From: Bacilli bacterium
Lineage (GTDB): Bacteria; Bacillota_I; Bacilli_A; RF39; UBA660
NCBI GenBank assembly: GCA_017409785.1
Contig: JAFQSD010000002.1
Coordinates: forward strand, 687,734 to 751,733
Reading direction: 5' to 3'
Length of the DNA: 64,000 bases
A program made the position numbers and the translations under genes. The notes under the pieces are model-generated. The model had not been told where the DNA came from and searched no databases. It saw only the letters and a list, made by a program, of their open reading frames with translations. Of this stretch, positions 52,163-58,976 are shown piece by piece. Within the stretch, counting starts at the first letter, position 1. Every line of letters begins with the position of its first letter.

Positions 52163-53122
52163 TTATACATAATCAATTGATAAGATCTGAATTTTATTAG
52201 ATATTAATTTTCTATCATTATCTATATCTTTAGCTAAGTCAGTTGATAAGTATTTTTTAAAATCATCTGCAAATACAGTAACAATATTATCGTTATTATT
52301 TCCGCTAATAATGGCCGCAAGCAAATTAGCTCCACTTGAAATACCAACTCCAAGGCCAAACTTTCTACTTAAAATTCTAGACATATTAATAGCATCTTCA
52401 TCATCAATAGTAACTAGTTCATCAATTAAACTTTTATCCACAATTTTGGGGATAAAATCATCTCCTATACCTTCAATACGATGACTTCCAGAATTAATTC
52501 CTTTACTCATTATTGGAAGCTGTTCTGGCTCCAAAGCTATAATTTTTGCATTTTCATAGTTTTCTTTGATTCTTTTTGCTATTCCTATTAAAGTACCACC
52601 AGTACCAATTCCACTAACAAAACCATCTATTTTATTTAAAGAGTTAACTATTTCTTCACCGGTTGAGTAGTAATGTGCTTCAATATTTCTAGTATTATTA
52701 AACTGATCAGGCCTAAAGCCATTAATATTTTTGGCTAGTTCATCAGCCAATCTAATAGTTTCTTTAAATCCACCATTATTTTTAGGAACTAAATACACTT
52801 TTGCCCCATACATTTTCATAATTTCAATTCGTTCCTTACTAGCAGAGTCCGGCATAAATATATGAACAGGATGTCCATAATAAGCACCAAGTGCCGAAAA
52901 TGCAATTCCAGTATTTCCACTAGTTGCCTCAACAATAGGCATTTTCTCCTTTAATGTACCATCTTTATAACTTTCTTTAATAATATAGTTTGCTAAACGA
53001 TCTTTAATACTACCTGAGTAATTATAATATTCAAGTTTTGCATATACATTCACAATCTTATTGTTATATTTCGCTTTAATTTTTATCATAGGCGTGTTGC
53101 CAATTAATTTATCTATATTCAT
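52163..53122 (-). CDS. cysK: Cysteine synthase-like PLP enzyme
   Basis: The 320-residue protein starts IGNTPMIKI as in O-acetylserine sulfhydrylases. YNYSGSIKDRLA carries the PLP lysine (Lys40), EATSGNTGIAF binds the carboxyl group of the substrate, and GIGTGGTLIGI binds the PLP phosphate. It makes cysteine from O-acetylserine and sulfide, or a close reaction. ATG 53122 overlaps the stop of a small Cys-containing ORF (ATGA), so translation is coupled to that ORF; a longer start at 53170 would lie inside it and has no site. Confidence 0.88.
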   Translation of the reverse strand: MNIDKLIGNTPMIKIKAKYNNKIVNVYAKLEYYNYSGSIKDRLANYIIKESYKDGTLKEKMPIVEATSGNTGIAFSALGAYYGHPVHIFMPDSASKERIEIMKMYGAKVYLVPKNNGGFKETIRLADELAKNINGFRPDQFNNTRNIEAHYYSTGEEIVNSLNKIDGFVSGIGTGGTLIGIAKRIKENYENAKIIALEPEQLPIMSKGINSGSHRIEGIGDDFIPKIVDKSLIDELVTIDDEDAINMSRILSRKFGLGVGISSGANLLAAIISGNNNDNIVTVFADDFKKYLSTDLAKDIDNDRKLISNKIQILSIDYV

Positions 53123-53199
53123 GTTAATCCTTCCTTCTTTAAAATATTTATATAAAAGAAAAGACAACATCGTACAGTATTCACTATCTTTTTAAACAT
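53119..53199 (-). CDS. Second leader ORF of cysK, 26 codons, coupled to cysK
   Basis: AGGAGG (53206-53211 on the minus strand) precedes ATG 53199. The frame runs 26 codons, contains two adjacent Cys codons (RCC), and its TGA overlaps the cysK ATG. A hairpin (CUAUGUAGUGA with UUACUAUAUAG) lies just upstream and covers the start of its ribosome site. Confidence 0.6.
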   Translation of the reverse strand: MFKKIVNTVRCCLFFYINILKKEGLT

Positions 53200-53272
53200 A
53201 AAAAAACCTCCTATATAGTAATGTATAAACTCACTACATAGAAAGTTACTGCTTAGTAATATTAGTTATATA

Positions 53273-53341
53273 TTATGAGTTTACACGATAAAAACAACTT
53301 AACATTCTACAGCAACAACATGTATTATTTGTTTTTATCAT
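53273..53341 (-). CDS. Cysteine-rich leader peptide, 22 codons
   Basis: AAGGAG (53351-53356 on the minus strand) precedes ATG 53341. The 22-codon frame has four Cys codons in a row (residues 8-11) and a fifth at 16. It lies between the cysK promoter and cysK. Ribosome pausing at these codons when Cys-tRNA is short is the expected control signal. Confidence 0.75.
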   Translation of the reverse strand: MIKTNNTCCCCRMLSCFYRVNS

Positions 53342-53362
53342 ATAAAATCACTCCTTGAACAT

Positions 53363-53391
53363 ATTATAGTAACGTTTAATGAATTTGTAAA
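53363..53391 (-). promoter_or_regulatory. Promoter of the cysK operon
   Basis: TTTACA (53386-53391), 17 bases, TATAAT (53363-53368) on the minus strand; it ends at the tRNA-Trp terminator relic. Confidence 0.75.
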
Positions 53392-53396
53392 TAAAA

Positions 53397-53416
53397 AAGC
53401 AACATCATTGTTGCTT
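53397..53416 (-). terminator. Terminator beside the truncated tRNA-Trp copy
   Basis: AAGCAACA/TGTTGCTT hairpin with T run on the minus strand; near-identical to the one at 58784-58803. Confidence 0.75.
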
Positions 53417-53428
53417 AAAATTCATTAA

Positions 53429-53473
53429 TGGCAGGGGATGAGAGAATCAAACTCCCAACAGTGGTTTTGGAGA
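53429..53473 (-). repeat. Truncated tRNA-Trp 3' half, left attachment site of the island
   Basis: These 45 bases match 58815-58859 of the intact tRNA-Trp at 44 positions and run from the anticodon loop to CCA. The only change turns the T-loop TTCGA into TTTGA. Upstream of it lies island DNA instead of the tRNA 5' half. Confidence 0.88.
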
Positions 53474-53778
53474 TTTGACTCAATCCACTATAGACCTACC
53501 AATAAATTTCAGTACGTTTTATATTATATATAATAATGCATCTCATATATATAAATTACACTTTCAACATAAAGAAAATTAGATGTTTACACAAGTAGAA
53601 ATGAGACATTTCTACTTCTTTTTTTGAGTTGGAGCGCGACAAGTCAAAAATCGCGTGCTTCGCCGGTAAGTGTAGTTTCTAAAATAGTCATTAATTTTTA
53701 CCAAAAGTATATAAATCGTAATTAAAATCAAAACAAAAGAATCGCAAGGGGTGTGGGGAAAGCGATTCTTTTATTATA
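53466..53778 (+). repeat. Left copy of the ~310-bp inverted repeat
   Basis: Reverse complement of 56972-57281 with scattered differences. Its outer end starts with the tRNA core TTTGGAG followed by ATTTGAC; 56 bases (53605-53660) are identical in both copies. It contains the hairpins AGTAGAAATG/CATTTCTACT and AAAAGAATCGC/GCGATTCTTTT. No gene fits within it. From 53779 to about 54038 I see only AT-rich sequence. Confidence 0.88.
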
Positions 53779-54038
53779 GTGTAAAAAAACAAAAAAATAT
53801 GTTAAAAGTGCAAAAAAGTATTGAATAAAGAATAAAATATATTATAATTATAGTATATAGTGATAACATAGGATAAGAAAACTAACACTATATAAATAGC
53901 AATTTATTATTGACAAAATATAGAAAAACATTATAATAACTTGCTGAAAAGAAGTATTATTATAATAATTCTTCACAAAATAAAAATAGAGATATATTTA
54001 TTTGACTAGTAGATACTTCTCTATTCGAATTATCGTTC

Positions 54039-54080
54039 AAAAAAAGAAAAGCACCAATCATTAGATGATAGGTGCTTTTC
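54039..54080 (-). terminator. Terminator of the candidate toxin gene
   Basis: GAAAAGCACC/GGTGCTTTTC, a perfect 10-bp stem, followed on the minus strand by seven T. Confidence 0.8.
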
Positions 54081-54149
54081 TTAATCCTTTTGTTTTGTTG
54101 CTATAATGCATAGCAAAGTTAGAAATGCGAATATAATAATCGCTTCCAC
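54081..54149 (-). CDS. Candidate 22-residue hydrophobic toxin (type I toxin-like)
   Basis: AGGAGG (54157-54162) is seven bases before GTG 54149. The peptide is one hydrophobic helix (EAIIIFAFLTLLCIIAT) ending in a charged KQKD tail, the shape of Fst/holin-like type I toxins, with a strong terminator right after the stop. An ATG at 54180 opens a different, overlapping 40-codon frame behind GGAGGGATAG. No antisense RNA promoter was established. Confidence 0.5.
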   Translation of the reverse strand: MEAIIIFAFLTLLCIIATKQKD

Positions 54150-54501
54150 AAAGGAACCTCCTGTTGTTAATTTCTATCATAACTATCCCTCCATTCTTTT
54201 TAATATCTAGCCATTAAATCGAATAGAGTGTAACAAAAGCACCTACAATAAATATATCCCTAAAGAAAATGATATACTAAAAAGTCAAAAAAAACAACGA
54301 ATTAATAAATAAAATCAAAACAAATGTTTAATTAAACACAGAAAATCCTTATAATATAAGGATTTTTAATAAAAAAAATTTAATTTAATGTAATGTAAAT
54401 TTACAAATATAAGCATTTCTTTGTGTATGGTTTACTGTATAAGAACGATGGACATTCACGTGTTAAAATGATAAAATAAGGACAAGTAATGAGGTGGATT
54501 T

Positions 54502-55839
54502 ATGAGTTTAATTCAACTAACGAAAAATGATATGGCTTGGGAACAATTATTTGAAAAGTACAACATAAAAGAAGAAATAGATAAAACAGGATACTTTATC
54601 ATTACTTCATCACAAATTAATGAATTTAGACAAGCAAGGTTAATGACTAAATTTGATAATCAAAAAACATTACCTAAATTATTTAAAGATAATAACTTAA
54701 CAATTTTGCCAATATCTGGAACAAATTATATTATTGGTAATTTTCAATTATATAAAAATATACCCTCTATAGATACACCAATAGAATTTATGGAGTTTCC
54801 ATCTCAAATAGAAAGCATAGATTGTAATAAAATTAATAGTGAGACAATTGCTCTTAACTGTGCACATATTTCAAAAATTATAGATAACTTCTTAGATGAA
54901 GAAAATAAACATATGGGTATTTTACCAACCGTAGCCGGTAAAATGAGTTCTGGACAATTTGAATTTAAAGTGGATAGTAGTATAGATACAGGGTTTTACA
55001 CAATTTCTGTGGATAGAACAGGCATTGAAATAGATGCAGGATATGAAACAAATGAAAGTTTAGTTTTAATAGAAGCGAAAAATGTAATTGCAGATGATTT
55101 TCTAGTCAGACAATTGTATTATCCATATAGATTGTGGAAAGAAAAAGTAAAGAAAAAAGTTAGAACAATATTTATGCAATATCACAATGGAATATTTAGT
55201 TTATACGAATATGAGTTTAAAGAACCAAATAGATACAATTCTTTAGAATTAATTAAAAGTAAAAGATATAGTATAGTTAGTCCAGAAGAAATGAAAATAA
55301 CAGAACAAGATATTCTTGATATTACTAGAAGCATTGAGATTACTGATGAACCAGAAGTACCATTCCCACAAGCTAATTCATTTGATAGAGTAATAAGCTT
55401 GTTAGAAATGTTGAATACGGATACAATCAAGTCAAAAGAAGAAATAACAGAGGAATTTGAATTTGACCCAAGACAAACAGATTACTACTTTAATGCTGGA
55501 AAATATTTGGGATTTTTAGAAGAAACAAAAATAGTAGTTGAGGAAGATGAAAAAAATGTAGAAAAGACAGCAATAGCGTTAACATCAAGAGGAAAGAATT
55601 TGTTTAATACTTCCCACAAGAATAGACAATTAGAATATGTAAAAGCTATTTTAGAACATCAAGTATTTTATGAATCGTTTGCTGAATATAAGAAAAATAA
55701 TATAACAAAAGAAAGATTAATTCAGATAATGAAGAAATCAGATTTATATAATCTCAAATCTGATGTGACAATTGAGAGAAGAGCATCAACAATTCAAAGA
55801 TGGATAGAGTGGATAACAAATTTATATGAAGTAAAGTGA
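54502..55839 (+). CDS. Restriction-endonuclease-like protein, PD-(D/E)XK, without a methyltransferase
   Basis: In the middle of the 445 residues, GIEIDAGYE followed by SLVLIEAKN gives the D...E-x-K core of a PD-(D/E)XK nuclease. The N-terminal part (about 1-130) is a separate helical domain and the C-terminal part has winged-helix-like segments. This layout fits stand-alone type II restriction enzymes. No methyltransferase gene is nearby, so it may be orphaned, protected elsewhere, or act as a conditional defence nuclease. AATGAGGTGG is the ribosome site. Confidence 0.72.
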   Translation: MSLIQLTKNDMAWEQLFEKYNIKEEIDKTGYFIITSSQINEFRQARLMTKFDNQKTLPKLFKDNNLTILPISGTNYIIGNFQLYKNIPSIDTPIEFMEFPSQIESIDCNKINSETIALNCAHISKIIDNFLDEENKHMGILPTVAGKMSSGQFEFKVDSSIDTGFYTISVDRTGIEIDAGYETNESLVLIEAKNVIADDFLVRQLYYPYRLWKEKVKKKVRTIFMQYHNGIFSLYEYEFKEPNRYNSLELIKSKRYSIVSPEEMKITEQDILDITRSIEITDEPEVPFPQANSFDRVISLLEMLNTDTIKSKEEITEEFEFDPRQTDYYFNAGKYLGFLEETKIVVEEDEKNVEKTAIALTSRGKNLFNTSHKNRQLEYVKAILEHQVFYESFAEYKKNNITKERLIQIMKKSDLYNLKSDVTIERRASTIQRWIEWITNLYEVK

Positions 55840-55857
55840 TAGAAAGAAGTATGTTTT

Positions 55858-56187
55858 ATGGATAATATGAACGATATTTACAAAAAAATAAAAGATCAAT
55901 ATAAAAATTTAAATATAAAGTTAAATAATAATGAAGAAATAATCATAAGAGAGAATGATAAAGAAATTAAAGCATACAAGGATAGTGTAATTTGTTTTTA
56001 CAAAGGAAAAAGTATAGCGCATAGTCATAATGAAACATACAAAGCTGTATATAAATCAATAGAATATTATTTAGAAAAAGAACCTAATTATTTTATTAAA
56101 CAACATAAAAAAGATTGTATTATTAAGTGGATAGTTATTTTTGCGTTATTGATTCTTGCAGTTATTGTTAAAGTATTAGTAAGTTAA
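55858..56187 (+). CDS. Unknown tail-anchored small protein, 109 aa
   Basis: Eighteen bases after the nuclease-like gene. Residues 1-88 are soluble, mostly helical with a short beta stretch; residues about 90-108 form one hydrophobic C-terminal helix. No family recognised. It may work with the nuclease and the next two genes. Confidence 0.6.
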   Translation: MDNMNDIYKKIKDQYKNLNIKLNNNEEIIIRENDKEIKAYKDSVICFYKGKSIAHSHNETYKAVYKSIEYYLEKEPNYFIKQHKKDCIIKWIVIFALLILAVIVKVLVS

Positions 56188-56201
56188 TAGGAGATAATAT
56201 T

Positions 56202-56552
56202 ATGCCAAATCATGATTTTATATTATATAAAAAGAAACCAAGTTACTTTACCAATTTTATTAGTAGCAAATATTTTAATGAAAAAGAATATTGGCGAGTA
56301 AAAATAGACGACAATATCATTGACGGTATTTCATTTACTAATGTAGAAACATACTTTAATTATTATCGAAAAAAGTATAAACGAAATGATTTAAATGTTT
56401 TGGGAATTACAATAATTCCTCCAACAAGTTTGGAACGATTTATAAAAATAATAAAAAGCCATAATAAAAATAATGAAGCAATGAATGAACTTATTAAATT
56501 AACAGAAGAAGCTATAGATAATAATTACTATATTATTCATTATGGAATATAA
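56202..56552 (+). CDS. Unknown protein, 116 aa
   Basis: TAGGAGATAAT precedes the ATG. The protein is soluble and rich in Tyr, Asn and Lys, with a beta-rich first half and a helical second half; no membrane segment. Unknown function; same operon. Confidence 0.6.
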   Translation: MPNHDFILYKKKPSYFTNFISSKYFNEKEYWRVKIDDNIIDGISFTNVETYFNYYRKKYKRNDLNVLGITIIPPTSLERFIKIIKSHNKNNEAMNELIKLTEEAIDNNYYIIHYGI

Positions 56553-56561
56553 GGAGTAGGC

Positions 56562-56876
56562 ATGAGAAAAAAAGTAATCATAATTTCGACAATAATTTTA
56601 TTATTAATAATGTTATATTTTGTTATACAAATGTTTGATCCATTCCATACATTGCCCATTGTAGAGTTAACAGATAATTTAACTGCTGAGCAAAATGAAA
56701 AGGTAACTAACATCTCATATATAGAAGATGTAAGACATGGAAAAGTAATTTCAAAAGAAGAAAATATAGATACTACAACACTAGGAAAAAAGAAAATTAA
56801 AATAGAAATAGAAAATAATTATGGCAAGAAAAGAGAGTACATCTTTTATATAGATGTAAAAGAAGTAGAAGAATAA
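56562..56876 (+). CDS. Unknown membrane-anchored protein, 104 aa
   Basis: An N-terminal hydrophobic helix (about 5-25) is followed by an extracytoplasmic beta-rich domain of about 75 residues that may have an Ig-like fold. AAGGAGTAGGC is the ribosome site. It is the last gene of the island cargo operon. Confidence 0.6.
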   Translation: MRKKVIIISTIILLLIMLYFVIQMFDPFHTLPIVELTDNLTAEQNEKVTNISYIEDVRHGKVISKEENIDTTTLGKKKIKIEIENNYGKKREYIFYIDVKEVEE

Positions 56877-56883
56877 AAATAAT

Positions 56884-56914
56884 AACTCATAGTCAAAGGA
56901 TTATGAGTTTTTTT
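56884..56914 (+). terminator. Terminator of the island cargo operon
   Basis: ACTCATA/TATGAGT stem and T run. Confidence 0.8.
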
Positions 56915-56971
56915 GTTTTCCCACATACTAGGAGAGAAGGTACAAACAAGATGCCTCAGTCATAAGATTAT

Positions 56972-57281
56972 AAAATAAAAGAACCGCTTTCCCCACACCT
57001 GTTGAAATTCTGACTTTTGATTTTAATTACTATTTATCAATACTTTTTAAATAGAAACGACTATTTTAAAACTACCACTTTCGGGCAAAGCACGCGATTT
57101 TTGACTTGTCGCGCTCCAACTCAAAAAAAGAAGTAGAAATGTCCCATTTCTACTTGCGTAAACCATTTATTTACTTTATACTGAAAGTGTAATTTATATA
57201 TATGAGATTCATTATTATATAATTATAAAACGTACTGAAATTTATTGGTGGGTCTATAATATATTGGGTCAAATCTCCAAA
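56972..57281 (-). repeat. Right copy of the ~310-bp inverted repeat
   Basis: Reverse complement of 53466-53778; the 56 identical bases are at 57088-57143. It also ends at a tRNA-core sequence (CTCCAAA at 57275-57281). It is followed by TTTGGAGACCATTAT, matching the tRNA-Trp anticodon region on the other strand. No gene lies in it. Confidence 0.88.
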
Positions 57282-57346
57282 TCCTTTGGAGACCATTATG
57301 TAGAAACAATTAATTTCGTATATTTTATAAGGCTTAGTCGAGTACT

Positions 57347-57418
57347 AGGGGATTAGTTAAATGGTATAATAAAATCCAAAACCTCTGATGGGGGTTCGAT
57401 TAGACAAGCAGGGTATAA
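57347..57418 (+). pseudogene. Decayed tRNA-Trp copy
   Basis: The first 26 bases are identical to the 5' half of the intact tRNA-Trp, but on the opposite strand. After that the anticodon arm is damaged, the T-arm keeps GGTTCGATT, and the acceptor 3' strand no longer pairs. It is not expected to be functional and is probably a relic of an older integration. Confidence 0.8.
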
Positions 57419-57423
57419 AAACA

Positions 57424-57457
57424 AAAAGACTTGAAGATTCATTTCTTCAGGTCTTTT
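57424..57457 (-). terminator. Terminator of integrase-symE
   Basis: AAAGAC-TGAAG/CTTCAAGTCTTT-type stem overlapping the end of the symE-like gene, with a T run on the minus strand. Confidence 0.65.
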
Positions 57458-57606
57458 ACTTTTCTAATAATTATTTTATTTTTATAAGTTTCTACTTCGA
57501 CAAAATTATGAAAATTAAATCCAAGTTTTTGTAACCATTTACCTTTTAATAAGATATATGGTCTATTAGATGAATCTTCATACACAGATAATTTTCTAAT
57601 TTTCAT
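57439..57606 (-). CDS. SymE-like toxin, 55 aa
   Basis: The sequence contains NRPYILLKGKWLQKLGF, the core of SymE-type toxins (R-P-x-L-x-L-x-GKWL-x-x-x-GF), then FVEVETYKNKIIIRKVK, in line with the beta-rich SymE fold. SymE is an SOS-linked toxin in Escherichia coli held down by an antisense RNA. Here the ATG overlaps the integrase stop by 11 bases, so it is made with the integrase. The gene is complete and ends at a terminator. No antisense RNA could be confirmed. Confidence 0.72.
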   Translation of the reverse strand: MKIRKLSVYEDSSNRPYILLKGKWLQKLGFNFHNFVEVETYKNKIIIRKVKDLKK

Positions 57607-58630
57607 GATGGTTACCTGCTTGTCTATTATTTTCTATATTGGTGAATATTGAATGTTCGGCGTGTTTAGTTTTAAGATCTTTTGGTGACATATCTACATA
57701 TATTTTAGTTGTTTCAATATTAGTGTGTCCCAAAAGATCACGGAGTGAAAAAGGGTCACCGCCATTAATTACAAAATGAGTAGCGAAAGTATGACGAAAC
57801 TTATGTGGGTTCATTCTAAAGTCTTCGCCAAAAACTTTCTTAGCACGACGACTTAAAATACTATAAACCATTTCTGTATTTATACCATGACCCACCATAG
57901 GTTCGTTAAACTGCATATGAAATTTCACAAAAAGTGGTCCTTTTTCTGCGCCTTTTAAAACTTCACGCCTGTAAACATTTAATATTCTCTCAGTTTCTTT
58001 TGAATAATAGACCGTGCGAAAGGTATTAGTTTTAGTTGCGTACACATAAATGCTTCTGTTTTGAAAATTAATATCTTCAAGTTTGATTCGTACAAGTTCA
58101 CTATTACGAACTCCGGTATCAAGTAAGATTAATACTAAAAGTAAATTTCGTAATTCTGACTTGTAACGTAAATCAAACGAAGTAATCATCTTTCGCACTT
58201 GGTCTATCGTAAAGTAATCTATCTTTTCTTGTCTTACTTTTTTAGGTTTAATATTGTGACCAGGATTGGCAATTAAGTATCCATCTTTTTCTAAATAATT
58301 GAAGAAAGCTCTTAGTGCACGTGCATGACAATTATAATAACCCGTCTTTTTCTTTGAATATTTACTTTCAATATAATATTTTATTTCTTCTTCTGTTAAA
58401 GTCTCTAAAGTCTGTACCTTTTTAATCTGCACTAAGAACTTTCGAAATGGACTAAGTTTCTTCTTGTAGAAGTTCATTGTCTGTTCTGCCAATCCACGTT
58501 CTTCCATATTCCTAAAAAAGTATTTCACCGCATCATCAAAAGTTAGATTGCTTTGCGTGGCTTGTTTTGTTTCTCCTTGTTTAAATTGTTGAAAAAAGTT
58601 TGTAAGTTCATTGATTGTTTGTTCTGTCAT
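57596..58630 (-). CDS. int: Tyrosine recombinase (integrase) of the tRNA-Trp island
   Basis: The 344-residue protein has an N-terminal SAM-like core-binding domain (about 45-145) and a catalytic domain with the R...H-x-x-R...H...Y set: TGVRNSELVRI (Arg), NPHKFRHTFATH (His-x-x-Arg), LLGHTNIETTKIY (His, then Tyr). ATG 58630 has AGGAGG upstream. It reads toward the island from the tRNA side, as usual for tRNA-targeting islands. Confidence 0.94.
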   Translation of the reverse strand: MTEQTINELTNFFQQFKQGETKQATQSNLTFDDAVKYFFRNMEERGLAEQTMNFYKKKLSPFRKFLVQIKKVQTLETLTEEEIKYYIESKYSKKKTGYYNCHARALRAFFNYLEKDGYLIANPGHNIKPKKVRQEKIDYFTIDQVRKMITSFDLRYKSELRNLLLVLILLDTGVRNSELVRIKLEDINFQNRSIYVYATKTNTFRTVYYSKETERILNVYRREVLKGAEKGPLFVKFHMQFNEPMVGHGINTEMVYSILSRRAKKVFGEDFRMNPHKFRHTFATHFVINGGDPFSLRDLLGHTNIETTKIYVDMSPKDLKTKHAEHSIFTNIENNRQAGNHHEN

Positions 58631-58707
58631 ATAAATCCTCCTATATAAAATATTTTTGTAATTTATATAAACAAAACAACCATTCAAAAGAACCAATATA
58701 GAAAATC

Positions 58708-58758
58708 TTTTTGACTAGAGAGGGGACTCATTGACCTGTAGAGTGGTCTAGTCAAAAA
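58708..58758. repeat. 12-bp inverted repeat between integrase and tRNA-Trp
   Basis: TTTTTGACTAGA (58708-58719) and TCTAGTCAAAAA (58747-58758) are exact complements, 27 bases apart. Likely an integrase arm site or control site. Confidence 0.55.
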
Positions 58759-58783
58759 GTCATCCACGCCAAAACAACAAAAA

Positions 58784-58803
58784 AAGCAACATCACTGTTG
58801 CTT
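58784..58803 (-). terminator. Terminator of tRNA-Trp
   Basis: AAGCAAC/GTTGCTT stem with T run on the minus strand, a copy of the one at 53397-53416. Confidence 0.75.
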
Positions 58804-58814
58804 ATAATTCTAAA

Positions 58815-58888
58815 TGGCAGGGGATGAGAGAATCGAACTCCCAACAGTGGTTTTGGAGACCATTATTATACCATTTAACTAATCCCCT
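58815..58888 (-). tRNA. trnW: tRNA-Trp (anticodon CCA)
   Basis: The 74 bases on the minus strand form a 7-bp acceptor stem (AGGGGAT with ATCCCCT), a D arm, an anticodon loop CTCCAAA with CCA, a T arm (GGGAG, TTCGATT, CTCTC), a G discriminator and encoded CCA. It is intact, and its 3' half is repeated at 53429-53473, so the island integrates here. Confidence 0.93.
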
Positions 58889-58976
58889 AAAAAGTTGTGT
58901 AAAACTTCGTTCTTTTGAATAGAACAATTGAAGTATAACACAATTCTTTTTATTATTCAACAAAAAAAATTTATTT

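Larger units (their letters stand above)
53474..58859. mobile_element. 5.4-kb genomic island in tRNA-Trp
   Basis: Direct repeats of the tRNA-Trp 3' half bound the island (53429-53473 and 58815-58859). It has a tyrosine integrase beside the tRNA, a SymE-like gene, and a cargo of one nuclease-like and three unknown genes enclosed in inverted repeats of about 310 bp. There are no transfer or replication genes. Confidence 0.85.

Noticed and set aside
52163..53170. Longer cysK start at 53170
   Set aside because: It has no ribosome site and runs through the Cys-containing leader ORF; ATG 53122 fits the family start.
53429..53473. A second tRNA-Trp gene
   Set aside because: Only the 3' half is present and the T-loop is changed; it is an attachment-site duplicate.
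53466..57281. Insertion sequence or DNA transposon bounded by long terminal inverted repeats
   Set aside because: There is no transposase between the repeats, and both outer ends coincide with the tRNA-Trp core, so integrase-mediated origin fits better.
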